NCBI RefSeq assembly: GCF_000772535.1
Contig: NZ_JSUM01000002.1
Coordinates: 62,001 to 126,000, forward strand
Length of the DNA: 64,000 nucleotides
Source of the DNA: Chelonobacter oris
GTDB taxonomy: Bacteria; Pseudomonadota; Gammaproteobacteria; Enterobacterales; Pasteurellaceae
Direction of reading: 5' to 3'
In this document: positions 47,897 to 61,172 of the stretch, piece after piece
How the letters are laid out: every line of letters begins with the position of its first letter
How positions within the stretch are numbered: the stretch's first letter is position 1
Notes under the pieces: generated by a model
Told to the model about the DNA's origin: nothing
The model's input: the letters and a program-made list of their open reading frames with translations, nothing else
Databases searched by the model: none
Made by a program: the position numbers and the translations under genes

Positions 47897-47912
47897 TGTG
47901 ATCCGATACACA
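47897..47912. promoter_or_regulatory. Candidate CRP site 2 upstream of psuK
   Basis: TGTGA-TCCGAT-ACACA, 9 of 10 consensus positions, 42 bases (four helical turns) from site 1. Paired sites on one face of the helix strengthen the case a little. Confidence 0.4.
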
Positions 47913-47915
47913 AAA

Positions 47916-47943
47916 TGCGGTTTATATCAAAATATAAACCGCA
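47916..47943. terminator. 12-bp inverted repeat with a mutated uptake-signal arm
   Basis: TGCGGTTTATAT and its exact complement flank CAAA. The right arm continues into ACCGCACTT but the left arm reads AAATGCGGT. It lies in the 397-bp divergent region between psuK and the YczE-like gene, where neither transcript ends, so its role is unclear. Confidence 0.45.
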
Positions 47944-48172
47944 CTTTATACATAACGCCGTCTCCTTTATTTTTGAAATTATCCTTGTATTTTAGATAGG
48001 CAGATAACGAAGCGGAAAACGACAACACAGCCCGCTAAAATACTTTTTTCGTCCTTCCGTCTCCGTTTCGACACAATAAGCATAATTAAGACAAAAAAGT
48101 TATTTTCCGGATTTCCTCATATTGCTATACAATTTTGCCAACACGACAGCATTAGCGAGAACCACAAAAACC

Positions 48173-48820
48173 ATGCAAAAACAATATGCGGTTTTGCCGA
48201 AAACCGAATGGAGCGCCAGTCGGCTGTGGGAAGTCAAATTCCACAGCTTCGTGCCGTTGTGTCTGTCATTACTGTTGGTCGGACTTGGGGAAGGATTTTT
48301 GCTGGTTTCCAATCTTGGGTCGGCGCCTTGGACCATTTTATCGCAAGGCATCGCACTCCAAACCGGCGTCAGCGTGGGCGTCGCCTCGTTTATCGTCAGT
48401 TGTGCAGTGATGTTGGCGTGGCTGCCGTTACGGCTGAAAATCGGCTTGGGTACGCTGTTAAATATTATTTTGATTGCCATCGCCCTCGGGCTTTGTGCCG
48501 CCGTCATGCAGACGCCTGAAACCGCACTTGGTCGTTTTGTTTACGCACTGATCGGAATTTTGCTGATGGGCGTCGGATCCGCTTTTTATTTGACCTGTCA
48601 TATGGGATCCGGCCCGCGCGACGGACTGATGGTCGGCTTGTGCCAACGTTTTAAATTAAAGGTCGGCGTGGTGCGCACGGCAATGGAAAGTGCGGTTGCG
48701 ATTATCGGCTTTCTGCTCGGCGGCACGCTCGGCCTCGCCACGTTACTGTTTGCATTTTCTATCGGCTGGGTGATTCAACTCACCCTACACTTTTTCAACA
48801 CCGCTGCAAACAAACGATAA
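48173..48820 (+). CDS. YczE/YyaS/YitT-family membrane protein
   Basis: Integral membrane protein of 215 residues from the ATG at 48173, with about five hydrophobic helices. Family-type segments: GLGEGFLLVSNLGSAPWTILSQGIALQTGVSVGVASFIVS, then FYLTCHMGSGPRDGLMVGLCQRFKLKVGVVRTAMESAVAIIGFLLGGTLG. The repeated GS-P motif (GSAPW, GSGPRD) marks the family. Substrate and role are unknown. An upstream TTG at 48122 would add 17 poorly supported residues. It lies between the psu operon, which diverges, and the his operon, which follows in the same direction about 75 bp later to the leader peptide. Confidence 0.8.
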   Translation: MQKQYAVLPKTEWSASRLWEVKFHSFVPLCLSLLLVGLGEGFLLVSNLGSAPWTILSQGIALQTGVSVGVASFIVSCAVMLAWLPLRLKIGLGTLLNIILIAIALGLCAAVMQTPETALGRFVYALIGILLMGVGSAFYLTCHMGSGPRDGLMVGLCQRFKLKVGVVRTAMESAVAIIGFLLGGTLGLATLLFAFSIGWVIQLTLHFFNTAANKR

Positions 48821-48836
48821 TTTTTGCAAATAATAC

Positions 48837-48865
48837 TTGCATAATAAAAACAGATTCAGTATGTT
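48837..48865 (+). promoter_or_regulatory. Candidate his operon promoter
   Basis: TTGCAT and TATGTT separated by 17 bases, about 32 bases before the leader-peptide ATG. Matches are moderate (5 of 6 and 4 of 6 to consensus), but position and spacing are right. Confidence 0.4.
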
Positions 48866-48897
48866 AACCACATCTGCTTGATAGGAATTGACAAAAA

Positions 48898-48936
48898 ATG
48901 AAAATAATCCGTACCGCTCATCACCATCATCCCTGA
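48898..48936 (+). CDS. hisL: his operon leader peptide
   Basis: Twelve-residue frame MKIIRTAHHHHP followed by TGA, preceded by AGGAATTG. Four consecutive histidine codons (CAT CAC CAT CAT) make ribosome stalling depend on charged tRNA-His, the attenuation sensor known from E. coli hisL, which has seven. It is followed by alternative hairpins and the terminator at 49008. Confidence 0.93.
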   Translation: MKIIRTAHHHHP

Positions 48937-49007
48937 TTCTTCTTTCAGGCGTTTGGTGTTGCTTGGAAGATAGGCCTCTTCCGAGTCAAGTACGGTAAAA
49001 CAATGAC

Positions 49008-49045
49008 GACCCCTCGGAAGGATACTTTCGAGGGGTTTATTTTTA
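49008..49045 (+). terminator. his attenuator terminator
   Basis: ACCCCTCG and CGAGGGGT form the stem, with TTTATTTTTAT directly after. An earlier pair GGAAGA/TCTTCC (about 48965-48982) can act in the alternative fold. Histidine starvation at the leader peptide should favour read-through into hisG, 37 bases further on. Confidence 0.88.
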
Positions 49046-49081
49046 TATACGGTTTTAAATTTGAAATAATGAGGTGTTTCT

Positions 49082-49981
49082 ATGTTGAATAAAAAACGTT
49101 TACGCATCGCCATGCAAAAATCAGGTCGTTTAAGCAAAGAATCACAACAATTGCTGAAACAATGCGGAGTGAAAATCAATTGGAACGAACAGCGCCTGAT
49201 TGCCTATTCCGAAAATATGCCGATTGACATTTTGCGGGTGCGTGACGACGATATTCCCGGACTGGTATTTGACGGGGTGGTCGATTTGGGGATTATCGGC
49301 GAAAACGTGTTGGAAGAAGAGGAATTAGGGCGTTTGTCTGCCGGCGAAGATGTGCAGTACAAAATGCTGAAACGCCTTGAATTCGGCGGTTGCCGTCTTT
49401 CCCTTGCCGTGCCGCGCGATATGCCTTACAGCAGCGTGCAGGATCTGCAAGACGCACGCATCGCCACCTCTTACCCGAATCTGTTAAAACGTTATATGCA
49501 GGAAGAGGGCGTGCCGTTCAAAAACTGTCTGCTGACCGGTTCGGTTGAAGTCGCCCCCACCGCCGGACTGGCAAGTGCGATTTGTGATTTGGTTTCCTCC
49601 GGCGCCACGCTGGAAGCCAACGGTTTGCGGGAAGTCGAAATCATCTATCAATCCAAAGCTTGCCTGATTCAACGTGCCGCCGAACTCGATTCGGAAAAAC
49701 AAGCGTTAGTGGATAAACTTCTCACGCGTATCCAAGGCGTTCAACAAGCCAGTGAAAGCAAATATATCATGCTGCACGCCCCGAAAGATAAATTGGAAGA
49801 GGTGACCGCACTTTTACCCGGCGTAGAGCACCCGACGATCCTGCCGTTGGCGCATGATGACAGCAAAGTTGCCATGCACGTGGTCAGTCAGGAAAATTTG
49901 TTCTGGGAAACCATGGAACAACTGAAAGAAGTCGGCGCCAGCTCGATTCTGGTATTGCCGATTGAGAAAATGATGGGCTAA
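49082..49981 (+). CDS. hisG: ATP phosphoribosyltransferase HisG (long form)
   Basis: First enzyme of histidine synthesis, feedback-inhibited by histidine. The protein has 299 residues, the long form with its own C-terminal regulatory domain, so HisZ is not needed. Motifs: [45 protein letters not shown], and the PRPP loop [31 protein letters not shown]. The regulatory domain covers about residues 225-299. AGGTG precedes the ATG. Confidence 0.97.
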   Translation: MLNKKRLRIAMQKSGRLSKESQQLLKQCGVKINWNEQRLIAYSENMPIDILRVRDDDIPGLVFDGVVDLGIIGENVLEEEELGRLSAGEDVQYKMLKRLEFGGCRLSLAVPRDMPYSSVQDLQDARIATSYPNLLKRYMQEEGVPFKNCLLTGSVEVAPTAGLASAICDLVSSGATLEANGLREVEIIYQSKACLIQRAAELDSEKQALVDKLLTRIQGVQQASESKYIMLHAPKDKLEEVTALLPGVEHPTILPLAHDDSKVAMHVVSQENLFWETMEQLKEVGASSILVLPIEKMMG

Positions 49982-50025
49982 AACCGCACTTGATAGTGAA
50001 TGACAGACAAGCAAAAGGGATAACA

Positions 50026-51318
50026 ATGAAGACCTTAATTTGGAACAATTTGAGCGATGAACAAAAACAGCAAGCGCTGACCCGTCCTGCCGTTTCTGCC
50101 TCCGGCGATATTAAACGTGCGGTCGAAGCCATTTTAGACTCGGTTACAACCGACGGCGATACTGCACTGTTTGCCTTAAGTGAAAAATTTGATCGCGTCA
50201 AACTCGACAGTCTGACTGTATCAAAACAGCAAATCGAACAAGCAACAACACGCATTCCCGCAGAATTGAAACAAGCAATCCAAAACGCCAAACGCAACAT
50301 CGCCGCTTTCCACCAAGCACAAAAACCGCAAGCAGTAGATTTAGAAACGCAAACCGGCGTGCGTTGTCAGGTTGTGACCCGTCCGATTAACCGTGTCGGT
50401 TTATATATTCCGGGCGGCAGCGCCCCGCTCTTTTCAACCGTATTAATGTTGGCAATTCCGGCGAAAATCGCCGGTTGTAAAAAAGTGATACTGTGTTCGC
50501 CGCCGCCGATTGCCGATGAAATCCTTTATACCGCCAATCTCTGCGGGATAGAAACCATCTATGCCGTCGGCGGTGCGCAAGCGGTGGCGGCAATGGCGAT
50601 CGGCACAGAAAGTGTGACCAAAGTCGATAAAATTTTCGGGCCGGGCAATGCGTTTGTGACCGAAGCCAAGCGTCAAGTCAGCCAACTGACTCACGGTGCG
50701 GCGATTGATATGCCCGCCGGACCTTCCGAAGTACTGGTGCTGGCAGATGAATTTGCCGATCCCGATTTTGTCGCCAGTGATTTACTTTCACAGGCGGAAC
50801 ATGGTGCCGACAGTCAAGTGATTTTGGTTACGCCGAGTGAAAAGCTGGCGGCGGAAACCGCACTTGCGATTGAGCGTCAATTAACCGCCTTACCTCGCGC
50901 CGAAACCGCACGCAAAGCCCTTGCCCACAGCCGCACCTTTATTGCTCAAGATTTGCAGCAATGTATAGCAATCAGCAATGAATATGCCCCTGAGCATTTG
51001 GTGGTGCAAGTGGAAAACGCCCGTGAATTATTACCGCACTTGGATAACGCCGGCTCAATTTTCTTGGGCGCTTATTCCCCTGAAAGTATGGGCGATTACG
51101 CCAGCGGCACCAACCACGTGCTGCCGACTTACGGCTACACCCGCACTTATTCCAGTTTAGGCTTAGCCGATTTCAGTAAGCGAATGACGGTGCAGGAGCT
51201 GACACCGCAAGGCTTTAAAGATCTGGCAAAAACCGTGGAATTAATGGCAAGTGCGGAACAGCTGGACGCCCATAAACAAGCGGTCAGTATTCGCTTGGCG
51301 AAATTAGGATCATGCTGA
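50026..51318 (+). CDS. hisD: Histidinol dehydrogenase HisD
   Basis: Zinc enzyme of 430 residues carrying out the last two oxidations to histidine. The ATG at 50026 follows AAGGG; a start at 49990 adds 12 unsupported residues. Motifs: [75 protein letters not shown], and the late NEYAPEHL and [15 protein letters not shown]. The usual short junction to hisC is interrupted by a 175-bp stretch holding a RhuM-like fragment. Confidence 0.97.
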   Translation: MKTLIWNNLSDEQKQQALTRPAVSASGDIKRAVEAILDSVTTDGDTALFALSEKFDRVKLDSLTVSKQQIEQATTRIPAELKQAIQNAKRNIAAFHQAQKPQAVDLETQTGVRCQVVTRPINRVGLYIPGGSAPLFSTVLMLAIPAKIAGCKKVILCSPPPIADEILYTANLCGIETIYAVGGAQAVAAMAIGTESVTKVDKIFGPGNAFVTEAKRQVSQLTHGAAIDMPAGPSEVLVLADEFADPDFVASDLLSQAEHGADSQVILVTPSEKLAAETALAIERQLTALPRAETARKALAHSRTFIAQDLQQCIAISNEYAPEHLVVQVENARELLPHLDNAGSIFLGAYSPESMGDYASGTNHVLPTYGYTRTYSSLGLADFSKRMTVQELTPQGFKDLAKTVELMASAEQLDAHKQAVSIRLAKLGSC

Positions 51319-51341
51319 AAGTGCGGCTGTGCTTTTAGAAG

Positions 51342-53645
<2,304 letters not shown>

Positions 53646-53649
<4 letters not shown>

Positions 53650-54239
53650 GCAACATCACCATTATCGACACCGGCTGTGCCAATCTTTCATCGGTTAAAT
53701 TTGCCCTTGACCGCTTAGGTATTGCCGCAGAAATTAGCCGTGATCTGAATAAAATTCAAGCTGCCGATAAACTGTTGTTGCCCGGCGTAGGTACTGCACA
53801 AGCGGCAATGCGCAATCTGCAAGAACGTAATTTGATTGACGTAATCCGAAATGCGACACAGCCAATGCTGGGGATTTGTTTGGGAATGCAATTAATGACC
53901 GAATATTCAGCTGAAGGCAATCTACCAACCCTTGCGTTAATGGATGGGAAAACTGAATTATTGCCTGACTGTGACTTGCCACTGCCACATATGGGTTGGA
54001 ACCAAGTGCGGTATGAGGCGGATCATCCGCTATTTGCCGACATCGAACAAAACAGCCATTTTTATTTTGTACACAGCTATGCCGTGTTGCCGAACGACAA
54101 TACTATCGCCACTTGCGATTACGGCGTCCCGTTTTCTGCGGCGTTAGGCTTTAAAAACGTCTATGGCGTCCAGTTTCACCCTGAACGTTCCGGCAAAGCC
54201 GGTGCGCAGCTGTTGAAGAATTTTGTACAGAACATTTAA
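53646..54239 (+). CDS. hisH: Imidazole glycerol phosphate synthase glutaminase HisH
   Basis: Glutaminase subunit of 197 residues supplying ammonia to HisF. The nucleophile cysteine is in [10 protein letters not shown] (near residue 77), and the histidine-glutamate pair in [10 protein letters not shown] near residue 178. [13 protein letters not shown] forms the N-terminal oxyanion region. AAAGGG precedes the ATG. A 44-bp gap to hisA contains CTACCCTAGC twice (54240 and 54258). Confidence 0.97.
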
Positions 54240-54274
54240 CTACCCTAGCGCAATTGACTACCCTAGCCAGATAA

Positions 54275-55788
<1,514 letters not shown>

Positions 55789-55812
55789 CACAAGCCAAAT
55801 AGGAAAATAAAC

Positions 55813-56430
55813 ATGTTGGATATACAAAAAATCAATTGGCAAAAAGTCGATAATTTACTGCCGGTAATCGTACAAAATGCCACCACTTGCGAAGTATTGA
55901 TGCTGGGGTATATGAATCAACCCGCTTTGCAAAAAACTCTTGACGAGAAAAAAGTGACTTTTTTTTCCCGCACCAAACAACGCTTATGGACCAAAGGGGA
56001 AACGTCCGGCCATTTTCTAAATGTGGTTGATGTCAGTTTAGATTGTGACGATGATACGTTATTGATCCTCGCCGATCCGATTGGCGAAACCTGTCACACC
56101 GGCGCAGAAAGCTGTTTCCATCAGTTTGAAAACGCTTGCCAACCCGACTGGATCTTTTTCAGCAAATTGGAGCGCCTGATTGCCGAACGCAAAGGGGCGG
56201 ATCCGGCAAGCTCCTATACCGCCCATTTATATTCGCGCGGCACCAAACGCATTGCGCAAAAAGTGGGGGAAGAAGGTGTGGAAACCGCACTTGCGGCCAC
56301 CGTGAAAGATCGGGAAGAAACCATTTGCGAAGCCGCCGATTTGGCATATCACTTGACGGTGTTATTGCAAGATGCGGATCTGTCTTGGGCTGATGTGATT
56401 GGGAAATTGAAAGAGCGGCACGCCAAATAA
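55813..56430 (+). CDS. hisI: Bifunctional HisIE: PR-AMP cyclohydrolase / PR-ATP pyrophosphatase
   Basis: Two-domain enzyme of 205 residues. The cyclohydrolase part (about 1-115) has [51 protein letters not shown] and the zinc-binding CHTGAESCF. The pyrophosphohydrolase part (about 118-205) has [30 protein letters not shown] and [19 protein letters not shown] precedes the ATG. It is the last his gene and is followed by a 10-bp-stem terminator. Confidence 0.97.
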   Translation: MLDIQKINWQKVDNLLPVIVQNATTCEVLMLGYMNQPALQKTLDEKKVTFFSRTKQRLWTKGETSGHFLNVVDVSLDCDDDTLLILADPIGETCHTGAESCFHQFENACQPDWIFFSKLERLIAERKGADPASSYTAHLYSRGTKRIAQKVGEEGVETALAATVKDREETICEAADLAYHLTVLLQDADLSWADVIGKLKERHAK

Positions 56431-56436
56431 AAACAA

Positions 56437-56466
56437 ACAAGCCTGACAGCACATTATCAGGCTTGT
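56437..56466. terminator. Bidirectional terminator between hisI and the GT32 gene
   Basis: ACAAGCCTGA and its exact complement flank a 10-base loop, 7 bases past the hisI stop. On the minus strand TTGTTTTTATT follows, so it should end the convergent glycosyltransferase message well and his less strongly. Confidence 0.8.
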
Positions 56467-56474
56467 CCTTCATA

Positions 56475-57266
56475 TTATTTCAGTAAATCCTCTTTTTTGG
56501 CATGTGTCCACTTACCTTTTTTCTTATCGATATATTGAAAATATTCATTGGTAAAACTGCCTTGAATGGCGGTGAACTTTTCCGGCCGGACACTCATTTT
56601 TTTATCGCCGATTGCGGTATTAAACGGAACGGGACCGGTCAGATTATAAACGCCGTGTTCAATTCGGCGCTGCTCGATATTGTCAATCACGATATCCAGC
56701 GTATCCTTTAAAATCAGGTTCCCTTTTGCGCAAGCAATAAAAAAATTGTTATATCTGCCTTTGCGATAAATCAATACTTCATCATCATTTTCCGCAATCA
56801 TTTTCGACAACGGCCATACCAGTTGCCCGTCAATATCCATATAAATGCCGCCAATTTTGTACAAGACCAGTAAACGCCAAAAATCGGCTTGCGCCGCGCC
56901 GTCCGTCAATTTACTGTAAGCGGCAAACATTCGCTCGTCCGCCTGTTCACGGATAAAGGTTTCTCGCTCTTCGGTACTGACATAACGATAGTCAAAACTT
57001 AGCGACATTAAACGGTTAAACAAATAGTTCAGATAAACCGGCAAACTGACTTCATTGGTATAATTGGTCTGCCAAATTGTTTTATTGATTTTAGTGGGTT
57101 TATCCGATTTAAACTTCGCCGGGCTGAACGACGGGATTTTAAAGCGTTTTTTAGGGAAAGCGGCATGAAACGGATAGCAGAGTGTTTTACAGATATTGCC
57201 CAACAAGCGACTGCAACGATTGGCAATCAGAATAGCGGTTTTATTATTGATTTTATTATATTCCAT
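56475..57266 (-). CDS. GT32-type glycosyltransferase
   Basis: Predicted sugar transferase of 263 residues of the DXD-containing Gly_transf_sug/GT32 group. [16 protein letters not shown] opens the nucleotide-sugar domain near residue 58, [30 protein letters not shown] carries the donor-site DID near residue 145, and the later NLTGPVPF matches the family's GP motif. Such enzymes in Pasteurellaceae often extend lipooligosaccharide, but acceptor and donor cannot be read here. It is a single gene with no other surface-polysaccharide genes beside it, and looks somewhat AT-rich, so lateral origin is possible. Confidence 0.8.
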   Translation of the reverse strand: MEYNKINNKTAILIANRCSRLLGNICKTLCYPFHAAFPKKRFKIPSFSPAKFKSDKPTKINKTIWQTNYTNEVSLPVYLNYLFNRLMSLSFDYRYVSTEERETFIREQADERMFAAYSKLTDGAAQADFWRLLVLYKIGGIYMDIDGQLVWPLSKMIAENDDEVLIYRKGRYNNFFIACAKGNLILKDTLDIVIDNIEQRRIEHGVYNLTGPVPFNTAIGDKKMSVRPEKFTAIQGSFTNEYFQYIDKKKGKWTHAKKEDLLK

Positions 57267-57376
57267 TATATCACCGGATTTTTAGATTATTTGAATTTAC
57301 ACGCAATATAGCATAATCGGCTTGAATAGTGATTGTTTAAATGGATATTTTAGTAGAAATGCTAATTGAAAAAAAT

Positions 57377-57452
57377 TGGTGGGCGATACCGGTCTCGAAC
57401 CAGTGACCCCCTCCTTGTAAGGGAGGTGCTCTCCCAACTGAGCTAATCGCCC
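57377..57452 (-). tRNA. tRNA-Val (UAC), copy 4 in transcription order
   Basis: 76 bases including encoded CCA. On the minus strand it begins GGGCGATTAGCTCAG, with anticodon loop CTTACAA between CCTCC and GGAGG (anticodon TAC) and T-loop GGTTCGAGACC. It is the last of four tandem copies. Confidence 0.95.
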
Positions 57453-57486
57453 GTACTGTGAAGTGCGGTTTGATTTCAGGCTTAAG

Positions 57487-57562
57487 TGGTGGGCGATACC
57501 GGTCTCGAACCAGTGACCCCCTCCTTGTAAGGGAGGTGCTCTCCCAACTGAGCTAATCGCCC
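57487..57562 (-). tRNA. tRNA-Val (UAC), copy 3 in transcription order
   Basis: Identical to the copy at 57377 over its length, including CCA. The spacer between them carries a Pasteurellaceae uptake signal. Confidence 0.95.
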
Positions 57563-57604
57563 ACTTAAGATTACCTTGAAATCTTGGGTAAGTTTGTGCG
57601 GAAT

Positions 57605-57680
57605 TGGTAGGCGATACCGGTCTCGAACCAGTGACCCCCTCCTTGTAAGGGAGGTGCTCTCCCAACTGAGCTAATCGCCC
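57605..57680 (-). tRNA. tRNA-Val (UAC), copy 2 in transcription order, with G1-U72
   Basis: Same as its neighbours except that the plus strand reads TGGTAGGCGAT at the acceptor end where the others read TGGTGGGCGAT. This changes position 72 from C to U, giving a G1-U72 wobble in place of G1-C72. Confidence 0.93.
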
Positions 57681-57721
57681 GCACGGTCAAACTTATCAAC
57701 AAACAGATACTTTAGAAAAAG

Positions 57722-57797
57722 TGGTGGGCGATACCGGTCTCGAACCAGTGACCCCCTCCTTGTAAGGGAGGTGCTCTCCCAACTGAGCTAATCGCCC
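57722..57797 (-). tRNA. tRNA-Val (UAC), copy 1 in transcription order
   Basis: Nearest to the promoter at 57815-57842. Identical to copies 3 and 4, with encoded CCA. Confidence 0.95.
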
Positions 57798-57814
57798 GTT
57801 TGTTGTGAGCGAGC

Positions 57815-57842
57815 ATTATAATTGGTGCTGTATTTCAGTCAA
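57815..57842 (-). promoter_or_regulatory. Promoter of the tRNA-Val operon
   Basis: On the minus strand TTGACT and TATAAT, 16 bases apart, lie 18 bases before the first tRNA. The following GCTCGC is a GC-rich discriminator, as expected of a stringently controlled stable-RNA promoter. Confidence 0.8.
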
Positions 57843-57981
57843 TGCTTTTTTACATTTTTGGCGTCGATTGTTGTAAAAATAAACATATAAGATCAATTTT
57901 CGCTATCAATAGCCCTCAGTCATAGTACAATAAACGCCGTTCATCGAATTTTTATATTTAGCGAATTTACAAGGTCAATAT

Positions 57982-59424
57982 ATGGATATTCAGCCCCTAT
58001 TCAATTTTAATCCCGACACCAAGGTCAGAACCCGTTTTGCCCCTAGCCCGACCGGCTTCCTGCACGTCGGCGGTGCCCGTACCGCACTTTACTCTTGGCT
58101 CTATGCCCGTCATCATCAAGGCGAGTTTGTACTGCGTATCGAAGATACCGATTTGGAACGTTCTACCCAAGCGGCAACCGATGCGATTTTGGACGCCATG
58201 TCATGGCTGGATCTACATTGGGAACATGGCCCGTATTACCAAACCAAACGCTTTGACCGTTACAACCAAGTAATCGACCAAATGCTGGAACAAGGATTGG
58301 CTTACCGCTGCTACTGTAGCAAAGCACGGTTAGAAACCCTGCGTGAACAGCAAGAACAAAATAAAGAAAAACCGCGTTACGATCGCCATTGCCTGCATGA
58401 TCACACTCATCAAGCAAACGAACCTCACGTTGTGCGCTTTAAAAACCCGACGGAAGGCTCTGTGATTTTCGATGATGCCGTACGCGGCAAAATTGAAATC
58501 AGCAATCAAGAGTTGGACGATCTGATTATCCGCCGCAGCGACGGCTCCCCGACCTATAATTTCTGCGTTGTGGTGGACGATTGGGATATGGGCATTACAC
58601 ATGTAGTGCGCGGTGAAGATCATATCAATAACACCCCTCGCCAAATCAACATTCTGAAAGCCTTAGGCGCTCCGGTTCCTGTTTATGCCCACGTATCGAT
58701 GATCTTAGGCGATGACGGACAAAAACTGTCCAAACGCCACGGCGCCGTCAGCGTGATGGAGTATCGTGACAACGGCTATCTGCCGGAGGCGCTAAACAAT
58801 TATTTAGTTCGACTAGGCTGGGGACACGGCGATCAGGAAGTATTTAGCCGTGACGAAATGATCGCCTTATTTGATCTGAAATCGGTCAGCCGCTCCGCCA
58901 GTGCATTCAACCACGACAAATTACTGTGGCTCAATCACCACTACATACGCGAGCTGCCGACCGAAAAAGTTGCCGCTCATCTGGCATGGCACATGCAAAA
59001 CCAACAAATCAATACCGAAAACGGCCCGAGTTTGACCTACATCGTTGAAATATTGGCCGAACGTTGTAAAACCTTGAAAGAAATGGCGGCCGCCAGCCGT
59101 TATTTCTTCGAAGATTTCAGTGAATTTGACGAAAGTGCGGTAAAAAAACACTTTAAAGCGGCGGCGATTCAACCACTCACGCTCGTCTTGCAAAAATTGA
59201 CCGCACTTAGCGATTGGAACGCCCATGACATTCACCAAGCCATCGAACAAACGGCTGCCGAACTGGAACTTGGCATGGGTAAAGTCGGTATGCCGCTGCG
59301 CATTGCCGTCACCGGCGGTGGGCAATCGCCGGCATTAGACACAACTTTGCTCGGTATCGGCAAAGAACGTAGCTTAAATCGTATCCAAAATGCGATTGAA
59401 TTTATTCAAAACAAATACAACTGA
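57982..59424 (+). CDS. gltX: Glutamyl-tRNA synthetase
   Basis: Class I synthetase of 480 residues charging tRNA-Glu. [28 protein letters not shown] contains the HIGH-equivalent (HVGG), and the KMSKS-equivalent is KLSKRHG near residue 250. [11 protein letters not shown] and [25 protein letters not shown] are also conserved. AAGG lies about nine bases before the ATG. It is divergent from the tRNA-Val operon and ends at an uptake-signal hairpin before tRNA-Ala. Confidence 0.97.
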   Translation: MDIQPLFNFNPDTKVRTRFAPSPTGFLHVGGARTALYSWLYARHHQGEFVLRIEDTDLERSTQAATDAILDAMSWLDLHWEHGPYYQTKRFDRYNQVIDQMLEQGLAYRCYCSKARLETLREQQEQNKEKPRYDRHCLHDHTHQANEPHVVRFKNPTEGSVIFDDAVRGKIEISNQELDDLIIRRSDGSPTYNFCVVVDDWDMGITHVVRGEDHINNTPRQINILKALGAPVPVYAHVSMILGDDGQKLSKRHGAVSVMEYRDNGYLPEALNNYLVRLGWGHGDQEVFSRDEMIALFDLKSVSRSASAFNHDKLLWLNHHYIRELPTEKVAAHLAWHMQNQQINTENGPSLTYIVEILAERCKTLKEMAAASRYFFEDFSEFDESAVKKHFKAAAIQPLTLVLQKLTALSDWNAHDIHQAIEQTAAELELGMGKVGMPLRIAVTGGGQSPALDTTLLGIGKERSLNRIQNAIEFIQNKYN

Positions 59425-59476
59425 TTTAATTTTAGCCATTCAAACCAAGAATCACGGAAATCAGATTGACAGATTC

Positions 59477-59504
59477 AAGTGCGGTTATTAATATAGCCGC
59501 ACTT
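59477..59504 (+). terminator. Uptake-signal dyad terminator after gltX
   Basis: AAGTGCGG and CCGCACTT flank an AT-rich 12-base centre with further pairing (TAT/ATA), 52 bases past the gltX stop. Confidence 0.6.
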
Positions 59505-59544
59505 TCATGATGACTCACACAGAACATCATAAAAGCCATTCTTA

Positions 59545-59621
<77 letters not shown>

Positions 59622-59728
59622 AAATTTTCGCCCGTATTTCTTCTTTAAGTATTGCGCTATTGTATTTTCAACCTACCTCAAGTAGTATTTCCTTTCAAGT
59701 CGACACACCTATTCAGGCATAACTTCCT

Positions 59729-60433
59729 ATGGCATTAAGAGAAATTTTACAGTTTGTTGCTGTGGAACACAAAACTGAGGCAGAAGCCTTTCTGGTTAAT
59801 TTCAGTGCGGAACGAAGAGACATGATGACAACGCGTTATAATCAATTGAACTCACTGACCAAGCAGAATCAGATCGTATTTTTAGGCGACTCAATTACCG
59901 AAGAGTTTCCGATTAACGAAATGTTGCCTGAGATGGCTATCTATAATCGGGGAATCAGCGGCAATGACACCTATGATGTGATCAGGCGTTTGCCGCAACA
60001 TATTTATCCGCTACAACCTCAAAAATTGTTCTTACTGATCGGCGTCAATGATTTGGCAAAATACCCGAATGACAGCCCGCAGCAAGTCAGTGAACGTATC
60101 GCCCAGATTCTCTCCTTATTGCAACACCATTTGCCGACTTGCCGGCTTTATCTGCTGTCGGTATTGCCGGTAAACAAATCAAAAGCGGATAAAATTGATC
60201 AGGTGATGATGAGCCTGAGTGATAATCAACGGATTAAGGCGCTTAATCATCATTTACAACTCGTGGCACAGCAACACCATTTGCCGTATCTGGATCTGCA
60301 TAGCCGATTTTTAAATGCGGAAAACGAATTAATTTTAGACTATACCCGTGAAGGGCTACACCTAACGATAGCCGGATATCAACACTATTTGCAAATTCTG
60401 TTACCATATCTGAAGGACAATAAGCAAGATTAA
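59729..60433 (+). CDS. SGNH/GDSL-type hydrolase
   Basis: Predicted esterase or acylhydrolase of 234 residues. All four SGNH blocks are visible: GDSITEEF with the serine near residue 54, NRGISGNDTYDV, LLIGVNDLAKYP, and the catalytic histidine in YTREGLHLTIAGYQHYL near residue 212. No signal peptide is evident, so it is probably cytoplasmic. The first 30 residues (ALREILQFVAVEHKTEAEAFLVNF) have no clear counterpart; an internal ATG at about 59822 is an alternative start. It is followed 3 bp later by a sugar acetyltransferase gene, suggesting linked acetyl-group metabolism, which is inference. Confidence 0.85.
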   Translation: MALREILQFVAVEHKTEAEAFLVNFSAERRDMMTTRYNQLNSLTKQNQIVFLGDSITEEFPINEMLPEMAIYNRGISGNDTYDVIRRLPQHIYPLQPQKLFLLIGVNDLAKYPNDSPQQVSERIAQILSLLQHHLPTCRLYLLSVLPVNKSKADKIDQVMMSLSDNQRIKALNHHLQLVAQQHHLPYLDLHSRFLNAENELILDYTREGLHLTIAGYQHYLQILLPYLKDNKQD

Positions 60434-60436
60434 TCG

Positions 60437-61021
60437 ATGATGATGACAGAAAAACAGAAAATGTCGGCGGGGCTGATTTATGACGCGAATAATGATATTG
60501 CGTTGATCGAAGAGCGGCGACGCTGCAAAGAGCAGTGTTACGACTATAACCAACTGCGCCCGTCCGCGACCGAGCAACAACAAATCCTCATTCGCAGCTT
60601 ATTCGGCAAAACCGGTACAACATTCACCATTACCGCACCGTTTTGGTGTGATTACGGCTATAACATTAGCATCGGCGAAAACTTTTATGCAAACCATAAT
60701 CTGGTAATTTTGGACGGGGCACACGTCACTTTTGGCGACAATGTCTTTGTCGCCCCCGATTGCGGTTTCTATACCGCCGGGCATCCGCTGGATGCCGAGC
60801 GGCGTAATCAAGGACTGGAATATGCCTACCCGATCTGCGTTGGCAATAATGTCTGGTTTGGCGGTGGGGTCAAAGTGATGCCCGGCGTTACAATCGGCAA
60901 CAATGTGGTTATTGCGGCCGGCAGTGTAGTAACCAACGATATTCCGGATAATGTTCTGGCGGGCGGAGTGCCTTGCCGCGTTATCAAAAATATTGAACAA
61001 ACCGATAAAAACCGCACTTGA
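60437..61021 (+). CDS. Maltose/galactoside O-acetyltransferase family protein
   Basis: Acetyl-CoA-dependent sugar O-acetyltransferase of the Maa/LacA/NodL type, 194 residues. The N-terminal SAGLIYDANNDIALIEERRRCKEQCYDYNQLRP is the Mac domain. Left-handed beta-helix repeats follow: FWCDYGYNISIGENFYANHNLVILDGAHVTFGDNVFVAPDCGFYTAGHPLDAERR, with the catalytic histidine in TAGHP, and GNNVWFGGGVKVMPGVTIGNNVVIAAGSVV. Three ATGs in a row (60437, 60440, 60443) make the start uncertain. It follows the SGNH hydrolase at 3 bp. Confidence 0.88.
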   Translation: MMMTEKQKMSAGLIYDANNDIALIEERRRCKEQCYDYNQLRPSATEQQQILIRSLFGKTGTTFTITAPFWCDYGYNISIGENFYANHNLVILDGAHVTFGDNVFVAPDCGFYTAGHPLDAERRNQGLEYAYPICVGNNVWFGGGVKVMPGVTIGNNVVIAAGSVVTNDIPDNVLAGGVPCRVIKNIEQTDKNRT

Positions 61022-61114
61022 GCCCGTTAACACGCTATTCAAATCCATACCCGTACTGCTTAAACCGGAATCGGATAATCTCACGGCAAATAAAATACAA
61101 ATTATCGATAAATA

Positions 61115-61147
61115 AAAAGGCTGCCGAAATCGCTTCGACAGCCTTTT
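61115..61147. terminator. Bidirectional terminator between the acetyltransferase gene and fis
   Basis: AAAAAGGCTG and CAGCCTTTT with an inner CGAA/TTCG segment and one C-A mismatch. It has A-rich and T-rich flanks for the two convergent transcripts, and the same design as the dapA/glyS terminator. Confidence 0.85.
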
Positions 61148-61172
61148 CATTATCTGACTTATCAATCTAAAA

